Positions 1 to 8,941 are shown, counted from the first letter of the stretch. The stretch: 64,000 nt of DNA from Lutimaribacter salitolerans (GCF_042677865.1 NZ_JBHUDD010000001.1:17919-81918); one strand, 5' to 3'. Numbers and translations are program-made. Notes: generated by a model not told the origin, from the letters alone.

Positions 1-588
1 GGTCTGGCCGGGTTCGAGGTGGTCGAGCGGCTGGAGGTGATCGCGCCCCACCCGCTGGGCCGGTTGCGGTTCACCGATTGCCGCATTCCCAAGGATGCGT
101 TGCTGGGCGAGCGCGGGCAGGGGTTCAAGATCGCGATGTCGGTGCTGGATGTGTTCCGCTCGACCGTGGCGGCGGCGGCGCTGGGCTTTGCCCGCCGCGC
201 GCTGGACGAGGCGTTGACGCGGGTGACCACGCGGCAGGTGCAGGGTGCACCGCTGTTCGATCTGCAGATGGTGCAGGGGCATATCGCCGACATGGCGCTG
301 GATGTGGATGCCGCCGCGCTTCTGGTCTATCGCGCCGCCTGGGCCAAGGACAGCGGCGCGCCACGGGTCACCCGAGAGGCGGCGATGGCCAAGCTGTTCG
401 CCACCGACCAAGCGCAGCAGGTGATCGACCGCGCGGTGCAGCTGCACGGCGGGGACGGCGTGCGCAAGGGTCAGAAGGTTGAGGAACTGTATCGCGATAT
501 CAGGGCGTTGCGGATTTACGAAGGCGCCTCGGACGTGCAGCGCGTGGTGATCGCGCGGCAGGCCCTGGGGATGCATCAGGGGGGCTGA
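1..588 (+). CDS. Acyl-CoA dehydrogenase, C-terminal part (5' truncated by window)
   Basis: The frame is open from base 1, so the gene starts outside the window; 195 residues are visible. They form the helical C-terminal half of an FAD-dependent acyl-CoA dehydrogenase. Family marks are GQGFKIAMSVLDVFR near the start, the VQLHGGDGV segment and the C-terminal LRIYEGASDVQRVVIARQ signature that packs on FAD and CoA. The stop lies one base before the CoA ligase start, so the two are surely co-transcribed. In this setting it probably oxidises an alicyclic or ring-opened acyl-CoA intermediate of aromatic degradation; the substrate is inferred only from neighbours. Confidence 0.93.
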   Translation, partial: GLAGFEVVERLEVIAPHPLGRLRFTDCRIPKDALLGERGQGFKIAMSVLDVFRSTVAAAALGFARRALDEALTRVTTRQVQGAPLFDLQMVQGHIADMALDVDAAALLVYRAAWAKDSGAPRVTREAAMAKLFATDQAQQVIDRAVQLHGGDGVRKGQKVEELYRDIRALRIYEGASDVQRVVIARQALGMHQGG

Positions 589-589
589 C

Positions 590-2206
590 ATGCTGGGACC
601 AAGCGCACATAACGACACGTTCACGCGGGACAACCTGCCGCCGCTGGATCAGTGGCCTGATTTCCTGTTGGAGGGGTTCGACTATCCAGACCATGTGAAC
701 ATCGGTGTCGAACTGACCGATGCGATGGTGGCGCGCGGGTTTGGCGACCGCACCGCGCTCATCGGCAACGGGCGGCGGCGCACCTACAAGGAACTGTCGG
801 ACTGGACCAACCGGCTGGCGCACGCGCTGGTCGATGATCTGAAGGTGAAGCCCGGCAACCGGGTGCTGATCCGCTCGGCCAACAACCCGGCGATGGTGGC
901 GGCCTGGCTGGCGGTCACCAAGGTGGGCGCGGTGGCGGTCAATACCATGCCGATGCTGCGGGCGGGCGAGTTGTCCAAGATCGTGGACAAGGCCGAGATC
1001 ACCCATGCGCTGTGCGACACCCGGCTGATGGACGAGATGGCGATCTGTGCCAAGACCTCGGCGTTCCTCAAGGCGGTCGTCGGCTTTGACGGGACCTCGA
1101 ACCACGATGCGGAACTTGATCGGCTGGCGCTGGAAAAGCCGGTGCAGTATGATGCGGTGCGCACCGGGCGCGATGACGTGGCGTTGCTGGGGTTCACCAG
1201 CGGCACCACCGGGGCGCCCAAGGCGACGATGCATTTTCACCGCGACATCCTGATCATCGCCGACGGCTATGCGCGCGAGGTTCTGGATGTGCAGCCCGAG
1301 GACGTGTTCGTCGGCTCGCCTCCGCTGGCGTTCACCTTTGGCCTGGGCGGGCTGGCGGTGTTCCCGCTGCGCTTTGGTGCAGCGGCGGCGTTGCTTGAAA
1401 ACGCCTCGCCCCCGAACATGATCGAGATCATCCAGAAATTCCGCGCCACGGTCTGCTTCACGGCACCCACGGCCTATCGCGTGATGTTGCAGGCGATGGA
1501 CGAGGGCGCGGACCTGTCCAGCCTGCGGGCAGCCGTCAGTGCGGGGGAAACCCTGCCTGCGCCGGTCTATGACGAGTGGATCGCCAAGACCGGCAAGCCG
1601 ATGCTGGACGGGATCGGGGCGACCGAGATGCTGCATATCTTCATCACCAACCGCTTTGACGATCACCGCCCCGCCTGCACCGGCAGGCCCGTGTCGGGAT
1701 ACGAGGCACGGGTGATCGGCGAGGACGGGGCCGAGGTGCCGCGCGGGCAGGTCGGGCGGCTGGCGGTGCGGGGGCCGACCGGGTGCCGCTATCTGGCGGA
1801 TGACCGGCAGGCGGGATATGTGATGGACGGCTGGAACGTCACCGGCGATGCCTTTGTGATGGACGAGGACGGTTATCTGCATTTTGCCGCGCGCAACGAC
1901 GACATGATCCTGAGTTCCGGCTACAACATCGCCGGCCCCGAGGTTGAGGCGGCGTTGCTGGCCCATGCGGATGTGGCCGAATGCGCGGTGGTCGGGCTGG
2001 CCGACGAGGCGCGCGGCCAGATCGTGCAGGCCCATGTGGTGCTGCGCGAGGGCGTGACCGCCGGGGACGACACGGCAAAGCGCCTGCAGGATCACGTGAA
2101 GGCGACGATCGCCCCTTACAAATACCCCCGTTCGGTGGTTTTTTGCGACACGCTGCCCAAGACCGAAAGCGGCAAGATCCAGCGCTTTCGCCTGAAAGAG
2201 GAATGA
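590..2206 (+). CDS. Benzoate/2-aminobenzoate-CoA ligase family enzyme
   Basis: A 538-residue AMP-forming acyl-CoA synthetase that would activate an aromatic acid with ATP and CoA. Visible motifs are the phosphate loop TSGTTGAPK (about 203-211), the DGIGATEMLHIF motif, the GDAF..DEDGYLHF hinge region with RNDDMILSSGYNI, and the C-terminal PKTESGKIQR containing the adenylation lysine. Length and motif style fit the benzoate-CoA ligase family, and I read it as the 2-aminobenzoate (anthranilate) branch because of the RidA, thioesterase and dehydrogenase partners. The exact acid is inference; benzoate, salicylate or anthranilate are all possible. It follows the dehydrogenase stop by one base. Confidence 0.88.
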   Translation: MLGPSAHNDTFTRDNLPPLDQWPDFLLEGFDYPDHVNIGVELTDAMVARGFGDRTALIGNGRRRTYKELSDWTNRLAHALVDDLKVKPGNRVLIRSANNPAMVAAWLAVTKVGAVAVNTMPMLRAGELSKIVDKAEITHALCDTRLMDEMAICAKTSAFLKAVVGFDGTSNHDAELDRLALEKPVQYDAVRTGRDDVALLGFTSGTTGAPKATMHFHRDILIIADGYAREVLDVQPEDVFVGSPPLAFTFGLGGLAVFPLRFGAAAALLENASPPNMIEIIQKFRATVCFTAPTAYRVMLQAMDEGADLSSLRAAVSAGETLPAPVYDEWIAKTGKPMLDGIGATEMLHIFITNRFDDHRPACTGRPVSGYEARVIGEDGAEVPRGQVGRLAVRGPTGCRYLADDRQAGYVMDGWNVTGDAFVMDEDGYLHFAARNDDMILSSGYNIAGPEVEAALLAHADVAECAVVGLADEARGQIVQAHVVLREGVTAGDDTAKRLQDHVKATIAPYKYPRSVVFCDTLPKTESGKIQRFRLKEE

Positions 2207-2210
2207 CACC

Positions 2211-2447
2211 ATGCGCGCCACATTCATCCAACTGCGCTGCAAGCCCGGCCAGACCTACAAGGTGGCCGAGCAGATCATGCTCAAGGAACTGCATTCCGAG
2301 CTGTATTCGACCAGCGGCGAGTGGGACCTGATGATCAAGCTGTACATCCCCGAAGAGGCGGATATCGGCAAGTTCATCAACGAGATGCTGGTGGACGTGG
2401 TGGGGGTGGAACGCAGCCTGACCACCCTGACCTTCAAGGCGTTCTAG
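2211..2447 (+). CDS. Stand-alone Lrp/AsnC-type ligand-binding domain protein
   Basis: A 78-residue protein made of only the alpha/beta RAM (AsnC_trans_reg) domain that normally forms the C-terminal half of Lrp/AsnC regulators; there is no helix-turn-helix. The pattern of an N-terminal strand (RATFIQLRCKPG), a helix, the SGEWDLMIKLYI segment and a final strand ending LTTLTFKAF matches that fold, which usually builds octameric rings binding small molecules at dimer interfaces. It sits four bases after the CoA ligase and four before the thioesterase, inside the aromatic operon. It may sense a pathway metabolite or bind an enzyme; no function is shown by the sequence itself. Confidence 0.8.
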   Translation: MRATFIQLRCKPGQTYKVAEQIMLKELHSELYSTSGEWDLMIKLYIPEEADIGKFINEMLVDVVGVERSLTTLTFKAF

Positions 2448-2451
2448 GCAC

Positions 2452-2862
2452 ATGGCGTTTCAATTCCGGCAAGAGGTGCTGTTCCGGCATTGCGATCCGG
2501 CGCGGATCGTTTTCTACCCGCGCTATTTTGAAATGCTGAACGATTGCGTCGAGGCGTTGTTCGCCACGATGCCCGGGCACACGTTTGCAGACATGCACGC
2601 CAACCGCGCGGTGCCTACGGCGCGGATCGAGACCGAATTCCTGGCCCCCAGCCGGCTGGGTGATGTGCTGGAGTTTACCCTGACATTCCCGCGCGTGGGG
2701 CGCAGCAGCCTGCACACGCGGTTCGTTGCAACCTGCGACGGCGAAACGCGGCTGCGCGCCGCTTCGGTGATCGTGCATGTGGGCACCGGCCTGCGACCGG
2801 CACCCTGGCCCGAGGATGCCCGCGCGGCCCTGATGGCCCATCATGAGGAGACAAGCCAATGA
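2452..2862 (+). CDS. Acyl-CoA thioesterase, 4-hydroxybenzoyl-CoA thioesterase type (hotdog fold)
   Basis: A 136-residue single-hotdog thioesterase. Near the N-terminus it has FRHCDPARIVFYPRYFEMLND, the catalytic-Asp pattern (D-P-A-x-I-V) of the Pseudomonas-type 4-hydroxybenzoyl-CoA thioesterase clade, followed by the long central helix. It would release CoA from an aryl- or acyl-CoA in the cytoplasm. It overlaps the next gene by ATGA, indicating translational coupling with RidA. In aryl-CoA pathways such enzymes either finish the route or recycle CoA from dead-end thioesters; which applies here cannot be told. Confidence 0.85.
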   Translation: MAFQFRQEVLFRHCDPARIVFYPRYFEMLNDCVEALFATMPGHTFADMHANRAVPTARIETEFLAPSRLGDVLEFTLTFPRVGRSSLHTRFVATCDGETRLRAASVIVHVGTGLRPAPWPEDARAALMAHHEETSQ

Positions 2863-3260
2863 CCAACCGCATCATCCACCCCGAAGGCTGGGCCGCCGCC
2901 AAAGGCTATGCCAATGGCGTGCTGACCACCGAGGGCACGCTCTATGTCGGCGGGCAGATCGGCTGGACCGCCGAGCAGGTGTTCGAGGCGCATGATTTCA
3001 TCGGCCAGATGGAACAGACGCTCAAGAACATCGTGGCGGTGATCGAGGCGGCGGGCGGCGGGCCGGAGCATCTGGTGCGGTTGACGTGGTATGTGACGGA
3101 CAAGCAGGACTATCTGGCCCATCAGGCCGATGTGGGGCGCGTCTATCGCGCGGTTCTGGGGCGGAATTTTCCGGCCATGACAATGGTGGTGGTGCAGGCG
3201 CTGGTCGAGGATGAGGCGCTGCTGGAGATCGAGGCGACGGCGCAGATCCCGCAAGGATGA
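2859..3260 (+). CDS. RidA/YjgF/UK114 family imine/enamine deaminase
   Basis: A 133-residue RidA-family protein. N-terminal IIHPEGWAAAKGYANGV and TLYVGGQIGW, the middle QMEQTLKNIVAVIEAAGGGPEHLVRLTWYVTD and the end ALVEDEALLEIEATAQIP follow the trimeric chorismate-mutase-like fold; the Glu near the C-terminus and an upstream Arg shape the usual active site. RidA proteins hydrolyse reactive enamines or imines to ketones and ammonia. It is translationally coupled to the thioesterase and is the last gene of the operon, so a role in removing the amino group from an enamine intermediate of 2-aminobenzoyl-CoA breakdown is attractive, but this is inference. Confidence 0.88.
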   Translation: MTNRIIHPEGWAAAKGYANGVLTTEGTLYVGGQIGWTAEQVFEAHDFIGQMEQTLKNIVAVIEAAGGGPEHLVRLTWYVTDKQDYLAHQADVGRVYRAVLGRNFPAMTMVVVQALVEDEALLEIEATAQIPQG

Positions 3261-3377
3261 GCGGGTTGCGAGGCCGCCCCCGATCCGGGCGCGCCCACCC
3301 GCCCGCCCCGCACCCGGATCGGCGGCGGGGTACCTCTGCTGGCGTGGCGCAGGTGGCGCGGGCGGAAGCCTCCGGCG

Positions 3378-3400
3378 GGAGTTTAGGGGCAAGATGAAGG
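3378..3400 (+). repeat. Copy of the AGTTTA…GGCAAGATGAAG intergenic repeat tail
   Basis: The bases ggagtttaggggcaagatga and the following agg match the conserved 3' tail seen at 20611, 36071 and, inverted, at 32424 and 60716. It lies between RidA and the CocE-like gene. The left flank is GC-rich with a short cctccggcgg palindrome. Confidence 0.6.
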
Positions 3401-3451
3401 ACCGGGCCGGTTCTGCTTGACCTTGCGGCGTGCGGTGCCGAATGTCTGGAC

Positions 3452-5437
3452 ATGATTGATACTCCCAGTGCCCTGCGCCCCGTCAAAGAGACGCCCGACA
3501 TGCGGATCACCTTGTCCGATGGCTGCGTCCTGTCCGCCCGTGTCTGGATGCCCGCCGATGCGGGCGATGATCCGGTGCCTGCGATCCTGGAATACCTGCC
3601 CTATCGCAAGCGTGACGGCACGGCCGCGCGCGATGCGCTGACCCATCCGTGGTTCGCCGCGCGCGGCTATGCCTGCATCCGCGTGGACATGCGCGGCAAC
3701 GGCGACAGCGACGGGCTGATGATGGATGAATACATCCCGCAGGAACTGGCCGACGCGGTCGAGGTGATCGGCTGGCTGGCCGCGCAGCCCTGGTGTTCGG
3801 GACGCGTGGGGATGATGGGGATCAGCTGGGGCGGGTTCAACGGTTTGCAGGTCGCCTATATGCAGCCCGAGCCATTGAAAGCGGTGATCAGCCTGTGTTC
3901 GACCGTGGACCGTTTTGCCGATGACATCCATTTCAAGGGCGGTTGCCTGCTGGGCGAGAATTTCGGCTGGTCCTCGGTCATGTGGGCCTATTCCTCGCGT
4001 CCGCCCGATCCGGCGCTGCGCGCGGACTGGCGCGAGGTCTGGTTGCAACGGCTGGAGGCCGAACCGCTGCTGATCTCGACCTGGCTGCGGCATCAGCGGC
4101 GCGATGCATATTGGCAGCATGGCTCGATCTGCGAGGATTACAGCCGGATCAAGGCAAAGGTACTGGCGATCAGCGGCTGGGGCGACGGCTATCTGAACAC
4201 CGTTCCGCACCTGGTGCGCAACATCCCCGGCACCAAGGGAATCAACGGGCCGTGGATTCACAAGTACCCGCATTTCGCGGTGCCCGAGCCGCGCATCGGC
4301 TTTCTGCAGGAGGCGCTGCGCTGGTGGGATCGCTGGCTGAAGGATATCGACACCGGGGTCGAGGATGATCCGGCCTATCGCCACTACCTGATGGATGGCG
4401 CGCGCCCCGATCGCAGCTATGCCGCGCGTCCGGGGCGGTGGCTGGCCGATGATGGCGTGGATTGGGCAACTGTGGAGTGGCCGCTGGCCCCGGGGCGGCT
4501 GGGTCGTGCGGCGGAGCCCTTGGGCGTGACTGTTGTCTCGCCCCAGCATTGCGGCCTTGAGGGCGGAGAGTATTTTGGCGGATCGGCCGGGCCGGAATGG
4601 CCGGGCGATCAGCGTGGGGATGACGCGATGTCGGCCTGTTTCGACAGCGCCCCGCTGGAGGCCGACAGCGACATCGTGGGCGCGCCGGTGTTGCGGCTGC
4701 GGTTGCGCAGTGATCAGCCGCAGGCGCAGATCGCCGTGCGGCTGTGCCATGTGCACCCGGACGGGGCCAGCACGCGGATCACATGGGGTGTGCTGAACCT
4801 GTCGCACCGGGCGGGCTCTGCCAGCCCTGCGCCCATGGTGCCGGGGCAGGAGGAAGAGGTGGACGTGGTGCTGGATCACATCGCCTATCGCGTGCCGGCA
4901 GGCCATCGCGTGCGGGTGGCGGTCAGCACGGCCTATTGGCCGATGATCTGGCCCGCGCCGCAGGCGGCGGCCGTCACGCTGCTGGAGGGCGCGCTGCACC
5001 TGTCGGTGCGGCCCACGGCCACGGGTGATGAGTGGCAGTTTCCCGAACCCGAGGCTGCGACGCCGCAGCGAATCGAGACGCTGCGCCCGCCGGGCGAGCG
5101 GCGCGAGGTGACCACCGACATGGTCAGCGGCACGGTCACCCACCACATCGAGCGCGATGCGGGCAAGCGCCGCGATCTGGGCCATGGGCTGATCTCGGGC
5201 GGGGTGGCGCGCGAATGGTGGTCGGTGCATCCCGATGATCCGCACAGCGCGCGCGCCCGCACGCACTGGACCGCCGAGGTTGAACGGGGCGATGTCCGCA
5301 CGCGGACCGAAACGCATTCGGAAATGTGGTCGGACGCGACGCATTTTCATGTCACCGGGCGGCTGGAAGCCTATGAGAACGACCGGCTTATCCTGGAGCG
5401 GGTGGTGACCGACAGCATCGCGCGGGACCATATGTAA
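3452..5437 (+). CDS. CocE/NonD family alpha/beta hydrolase
   Basis: A 661-residue serine hydrolase of the cocaine esterase / X-Pro dipeptidyl-peptidase (S15) group. The nucleophile motif GISWGGF puts the catalytic Ser at about residue 125; the acid is probably the Asp in SGWGDGYLN and the His lies in GPWIHKYPH. The C-terminal third is the jelly-roll domain of this family (ALRLRLRSDQP, RVRVAVSTAYWP). No signal peptide is visible, so it should be cytoplasmic. It stands 144 bases before a complete ABC importer on the same strand, so it may cleave an ester or amide in the imported compound. No substrate can be read from the sequence. Confidence 0.88.
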   Translation: MIDTPSALRPVKETPDMRITLSDGCVLSARVWMPADAGDDPVPAILEYLPYRKRDGTAARDALTHPWFAARGYACIRVDMRGNGDSDGLMMDEYIPQELADAVEVIGWLAAQPWCSGRVGMMGISWGGFNGLQVAYMQPEPLKAVISLCSTVDRFADDIHFKGGCLLGENFGWSSVMWAYSSRPPDPALRADWREVWLQRLEAEPLLISTWLRHQRRDAYWQHGSICEDYSRIKAKVLAISGWGDGYLNTVPHLVRNIPGTKGINGPWIHKYPHFAVPEPRIGFLQEALRWWDRWLKDIDTGVEDDPAYRHYLMDGARPDRSYAARPGRWLADDGVDWATVEWPLAPGRLGRAAEPLGVTVVSPQHCGLEGGEYFGGSAGPEWPGDQRGDDAMSACFDSAPLEADSDIVGAPVLRLRLRSDQPQAQIAVRLCHVHPDGASTRITWGVLNLSHRAGSASPAPMVPGQEEEVDVVLDHIAYRVPAGHRVRVAVSTAYWPMIWPAPQAAAVTLLEGALHLSVRPTATGDEWQFPEPEAATPQRIETLRPPGERREVTTDMVSGTVTHHIERDAGKRRDLGHGLISGGVAREWWSVHPDDPHSARARTHWTAEVERGDVRTRTETHSEMWSDATHFHVTGRLEAYENDRLILERVVTDSIARDHM

Positions 5438-5476
5438 CAGGCGTATGTCGCAAACGGGATCAAACTGTCGGAAACC

Positions 5477-5491
5477 AGCAAAAATTTTGCT
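5477..5491. promoter_or_regulatory. AT-rich inverted repeat ahead of the ABC operon
   Basis: Seven-base arms agcaaaa and ttttgct flank a single A, in an AT-rich patch within a GC-rich region, about 90 bases before the binding-protein gene. It could be an operator; the loop is too tight for a terminator hairpin with full arms. Confidence 0.35.
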
Positions 5492-5581
5492 TGAAGCGAC
5501 GGGCGCAATCGGCATGCTTGACCGCAAAGTCAATAAAGACCCGGACAGTCAGGTTCGGGCCAGTCAGATGGGGAAAAACCA

Positions 5582-7168
5582 ATGAACGATCAGATCGACT
5601 ATCTCAAGGTGCGCGCGGCGCTGGGGCGCATTACACGGCGTGAATTCATCGGGCGCATGGGGGCGCTGGGTGTGTCGGCGGCGGTGGCCAACGTGATGCT
5701 GACCAATGCCGTCCGCGCGGCCGGCCCGCAAAAGGGCGGCACGATCCGCGTGGGCATTCAGGGTGGCGGCTCGGGCGACAGCCTTGATCCGGCAATGGCG
5801 GCGAACGCCACGATGACCCAGATCGTGCGGCTGTGGGGCGAACCGCTGGTGGAACTGGCCGCCAGTGGCGAGGGGCTGGACCCGAAAGTGGCCGAAAGCT
5901 TCACCTCGACCCCGGATGCCGTCACATGGACCTTCAAGATCCGGTCGGGCATGACCTTCCACAACGGTCAGCCCGTCACGGCCGAGGATGTGCGGGCCAC
6001 GATCGAACGGCATTCTGGCGAGGACACCAAATCGGGCGCGCTGGGCCTGCTGCGCGACATCAAGTCGTTGAGTGTGGATGGCGACAATTTCATCGTCGAA
6101 CTGAACCAGCCCAATGCCGACCTGCCCTACCTGATGGCCGATTATCACCTGATCATCCAGCCGAACGGCGGCAACGATGATCCGACCGCCGCCATCGGCA
6201 CCGGACCCTATGCTCTGAAGGATGCCGAGCCGGGCGTGCGTTTCGTGTTCGAACGCTTCGACGACCACTGGAACGGCGATGGCAATGCCGACACGGTGGA
6301 ATTGCTGGTCATCAACGACGACACCGCCCGCGTGGCGGCCCTGCAGTCGGGGCAGGTGGACATGATCAACCGGGTGCCGCCGCGCACCGCCGGGCTGATC
6401 GATCGCGCGCCGGGCGTCAAGGTGCACAACAAGTCCGGCCCCGGGCATTATGTGTTCATCATGCATTGCAACACCGCGCCGTTCGACAACAACGACCTGC
6501 GGCTGGCCCTGAAATACGGGATCAACCGCGAGGAAATGGTGGACAAGATCCTGTTCGGCTATGGCTCGGTCGGGAATGATACGCCGATCAACGAGTCCTA
6601 TCCGCTGCATACCGCGTTCGAGCAGCGCGAATATGACCCGGACAAGGCGGCGTTCCACCTCAAGAAATCCGGCCATGACGGATCGGTGCTGCTGCGCACC
6701 TCGGACAACTCGTTCCCCGGTGCGCCCGATGCGGCGGCGCTGTTCCAGCAGACGCTGTCGCAGGCGGGTATCCCGCTGGAGATCAAGCGCGAGCCCAACG
6801 ACGGCTACTGGTCGGAGGTCTGGAACGCACAGCCGTTCTGCACCAGCTATTGGGGCGGGCGTCCGACGCAGGACCAGATGTTCACCACCGCCTATCTGTC
6901 GACCGCCGACTGGAACGACACGCGGTTCCAGAACGAGCAGTTCGACCAGTTGCTGATCGCGGCCCGGGCCGAGCTGGATCAGGAAAAGCGCACCCAGATG
7001 TATGCCGACATGGGCGCGCTGGTGCGCGACGAAGGCGGCCTGATCTGCCCGATGTTCAACGACTTCATCGATGCGATCAGCGATCGCGTTGCGGGCTACG
7101 AAGAGGGCGGCGTCGGCTACGAGCTGATGAACTTCTACGCTCCGGTGCAGATGTGGGTCGCCGCCTGA
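5582..7168 (+). CDS. ABC transporter substrate-binding protein, family 5 (peptide/opine/nickel type), Tat signal
   Basis: A 528-residue periplasmic solute-binding protein. Residues 18-24 (TRREFIG) followed by a hydrophobic stretch ending AVRAA form a twin-arginine signal peptide, so the protein is probably exported folded. The mature part carries the family-5 layout: SLDPAMAANATMTQIVRLWGEPLVE, then TFHNGQPVTAEDVRATIERH, then FDNNDLRLALKYGINREEMV. It is the first gene of a five-gene importer set, with the first permease starting one base after its stop. The ligand is unknown; the DppA/OppA family binds peptides but also many other compounds. Confidence 0.92.
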   Translation: MNDQIDYLKVRAALGRITRREFIGRMGALGVSAAVANVMLTNAVRAAGPQKGGTIRVGIQGGGSGDSLDPAMAANATMTQIVRLWGEPLVELAASGEGLDPKVAESFTSTPDAVTWTFKIRSGMTFHNGQPVTAEDVRATIERHSGEDTKSGALGLLRDIKSLSVDGDNFIVELNQPNADLPYLMADYHLIIQPNGGNDDPTAAIGTGPYALKDAEPGVRFVFERFDDHWNGDGNADTVELLVINDDTARVAALQSGQVDMINRVPPRTAGLIDRAPGVKVHNKSGPGHYVFIMHCNTAPFDNNDLRLALKYGINREEMVDKILFGYGSVGNDTPINESYPLHTAFEQREYDPDKAAFHLKKSGHDGSVLLRTSDNSFPGAPDAAALFQQTLSQAGIPLEIKREPNDGYWSEVWNAQPFCTSYWGGRPTQDQMFTTAYLSTADWNDTRFQNEQFDQLLIAARAELDQEKRTQMYADMGALVRDEGGLICPMFNDFIDAISDRVAGYEEGGVGYELMNFYAPVQMWVAA

Positions 7169-7169
7169 T

Positions 7170-8126
7170 ATGGGGCTTGCACTGAAACTGGTGGTCCAGC
7201 GCCTTGCGCTGGGCCTCCTGCTGCTTTTCATGGTGTCCGTGCTGATCTTTGCCGGAACCATGATCCTGCCGGGTGATGTGGCGCAATCCATCCTTGGCCA
7301 ATCCGCCACGCCCGAGGCACTGGCGAACCTGCGGGCCGAACTGGGCGTGAATGACCCCCCGGTTGCGCGCTATTTCAGTTGGCTGTTCGGCGCCTTGCAG
7401 GGTGATCTGGGCACAGCGCTGACCAATGGCGCGGACATCGCGCAAAGCCTTGGGCGACGGTTGAGCAATACGCTGTTTCTGGCCTTCTGGGCGGCAATCA
7501 TCTCGGTGCCGCTGGCGATTTTTCTCGGGCTGCTGGCGGTGCGCTACAAGGACCGCTGGCCGGACAAGCTGATATCCGGGGTGACGCTGGCCTCGATCTC
7601 GATCCCGGAATTCCTGATCGGCTATCTGCTGATGTATCTGGTCGGCGTGCAACTGGGCTGGGCCCCGTCGGTGGCGATGATCAATGACAGCATGTCGCTG
7701 GGGCAAAAGCTGAACGCGATCGCATTGCCGGTGGCGGTGCTGACGCTGGTGGTTCTGGCGCATATGATGCGGATGACCCGCGCCGCGATCCTGAACGTGA
7801 TGCAATCGGCCTATATCGAAACCGCCGAGTTGAAGGGGCTGAGCATGTTCACCATCATCTGGCGGCATGCGTTCCCGAACTCCATCGCGCCCATCGTCAA
7901 CGTGGTGATGCTGAACCTGGCCTACCTGGTCGTGGGTGTCGTGGTGGTCGAGGTGGTGTTCACCTATCCCGGAATGGGGCAGTACCTGGTCGATCACGTC
8001 AGCAAGCGTGACGTGCCGGTGGTGCAGGCCTGCGGGCTGATCTTTGCCGCCGTCTATATCGGGCTGAACATGGTGGCCGACATCGTGTCGATCCTGTCGA
8101 ACCCGCGGCTGAGGCATCCGAAATGA
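7170..8126 (+). CDS. ABC transporter permease, DppB type
   Basis: A 318-residue inner-membrane permease with six predicted hydrophobic segments. The N-terminal VQRLALGLLLLFMVSVLIFAG and the loop IETAELKGLS…IIWRHAFPNS match the DppB/OppB class; the EAA-like loop contacts the ATPase. It overlaps the second permease by ATGA, so the two are translated together and should form the heterodimeric channel. Confidence 0.93.
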   Translation: MGLALKLVVQRLALGLLLLFMVSVLIFAGTMILPGDVAQSILGQSATPEALANLRAELGVNDPPVARYFSWLFGALQGDLGTALTNGADIAQSLGRRLSNTLFLAFWAAIISVPLAIFLGLLAVRYKDRWPDKLISGVTLASISIPEFLIGYLLMYLVGVQLGWAPSVAMINDSMSLGQKLNAIALPVAVLTLVVLAHMMRMTRAAILNVMQSAYIETAELKGLSMFTIIWRHAFPNSIAPIVNVVMLNLAYLVVGVVVVEVVFTYPGMGQYLVDHVSKRDVPVVQACGLIFAAVYIGLNMVADIVSILSNPRLRHPK

Positions 8127-8941
8127 TCCGCAACATCCCCATCGCGGCGGCCATCGGGCTGTTCTTTACCGCCTTGTATTTCCTGATGGCGATCTTTGCG
8201 CCGCTGATCGCGCCCTATGGCATGGCCGAGGTCGTGGGCGGCGTGTGGGAGCCACCAAGCCGCGAGCATCTGATCGGCACCGACAACATCGGGCGCGATC
8301 TGCTGACGCGGATGATCTATGGCGGGCAGACCACGATCTTCATCGCCACGGCCGCCACGATCCTGTCATTCACCACCGGATCGGTCTTTGGCCTGCTGGC
8401 GGCGGTCATCGGTGGCTGGGTCGATCAGGCGATGAGCCGTTTCGTCGATCTGTTGATGTCGATCCCGTCGCTGATCTTTGCGCTGGTGGTGCTGTCGGTG
8501 ATGCCGGTCACGATCCCGGTGCTGATCGTGGTCATGGGCCTGCTGGATTCCACGCGCGTCTACCGTCTGGCCCGCGCGGTGGCGGTGGATATCAACGTGA
8601 TGGATTTCGTCGAGGCCGCAAAGCTGCGTGGCGAGGGGCGGGTCTGGATTATCTTTCGCGAGATCCTGCCCAACGCTCTGTCGCCGCTGGTGGCGGAAAT
8701 GGGGCTGCGGTTCATCTTTGCGGTGCTGTTTGTGTCGACCCTGTCCTTCCTCGGGCTGGGGGTGCAGCCACCCGCCGCCGACTGGGGTGGGATCGTCAAG
8801 GAAAACAAGGATGGCATCGTCTATGGTATCGGGGCGGCCCTGTGGCCGGCGGTGGCGATCGCCACGCTGGCGATCAGCGTCAACCTTGTGGCCGACTGGG
8901 TTCTGACCCGCACGACAAGCCTGAAAGGGGGCCGGGGATGA
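8123..8941 (+). CDS. ABC transporter permease, DppC type
   Basis: A 272-residue permease of the DppC/OppC class. HLIGTDNIGRDLLTRMIYGG is the hallmark periplasmic loop of this class, and DFVEAAKLRGEGRVWIIFREILPNA is the EAA loop. It overlaps both neighbours by four bases (ATGA), pairing with the DppB-type subunit. The N-terminal region is short, without the long cytoplasmic extension some DppC proteins have. Confidence 0.93.
   Translation: MIRNIPIAAAIGLFFTALYFLMAIFAPLIAPYGMAEVVGGVWEPPSREHLIGTDNIGRDLLTRMIYGGQTTIFIATAATILSFTTGSVFGLLAAVIGGWVDQAMSRFVDLLMSIPSLIFALVVLSVMPVTIPVLIVVMGLLDSTRVYRLARAVAVDINVMDFVEAAKLRGEGRVWIIFREILPNALSPLVAEMGLRFIFAVLFVSTLSFLGLGVQPPAADWGGIVKENKDGIVYGIGAALWPAVAIATLAISVNLVADWVLTRTTSLKGGRG

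Noticed and set aside
3383..5533. Long open frames opposite real genes (for example 500-2242, 3383-5533, 18006-20591 and 43711-46158 on the minus strand)
   Set aside because: They mirror high-GC coding genes, are rich in Arg/His/Gly/Pro, carry no domains, and overlap genes with clear motifs on the other strand.
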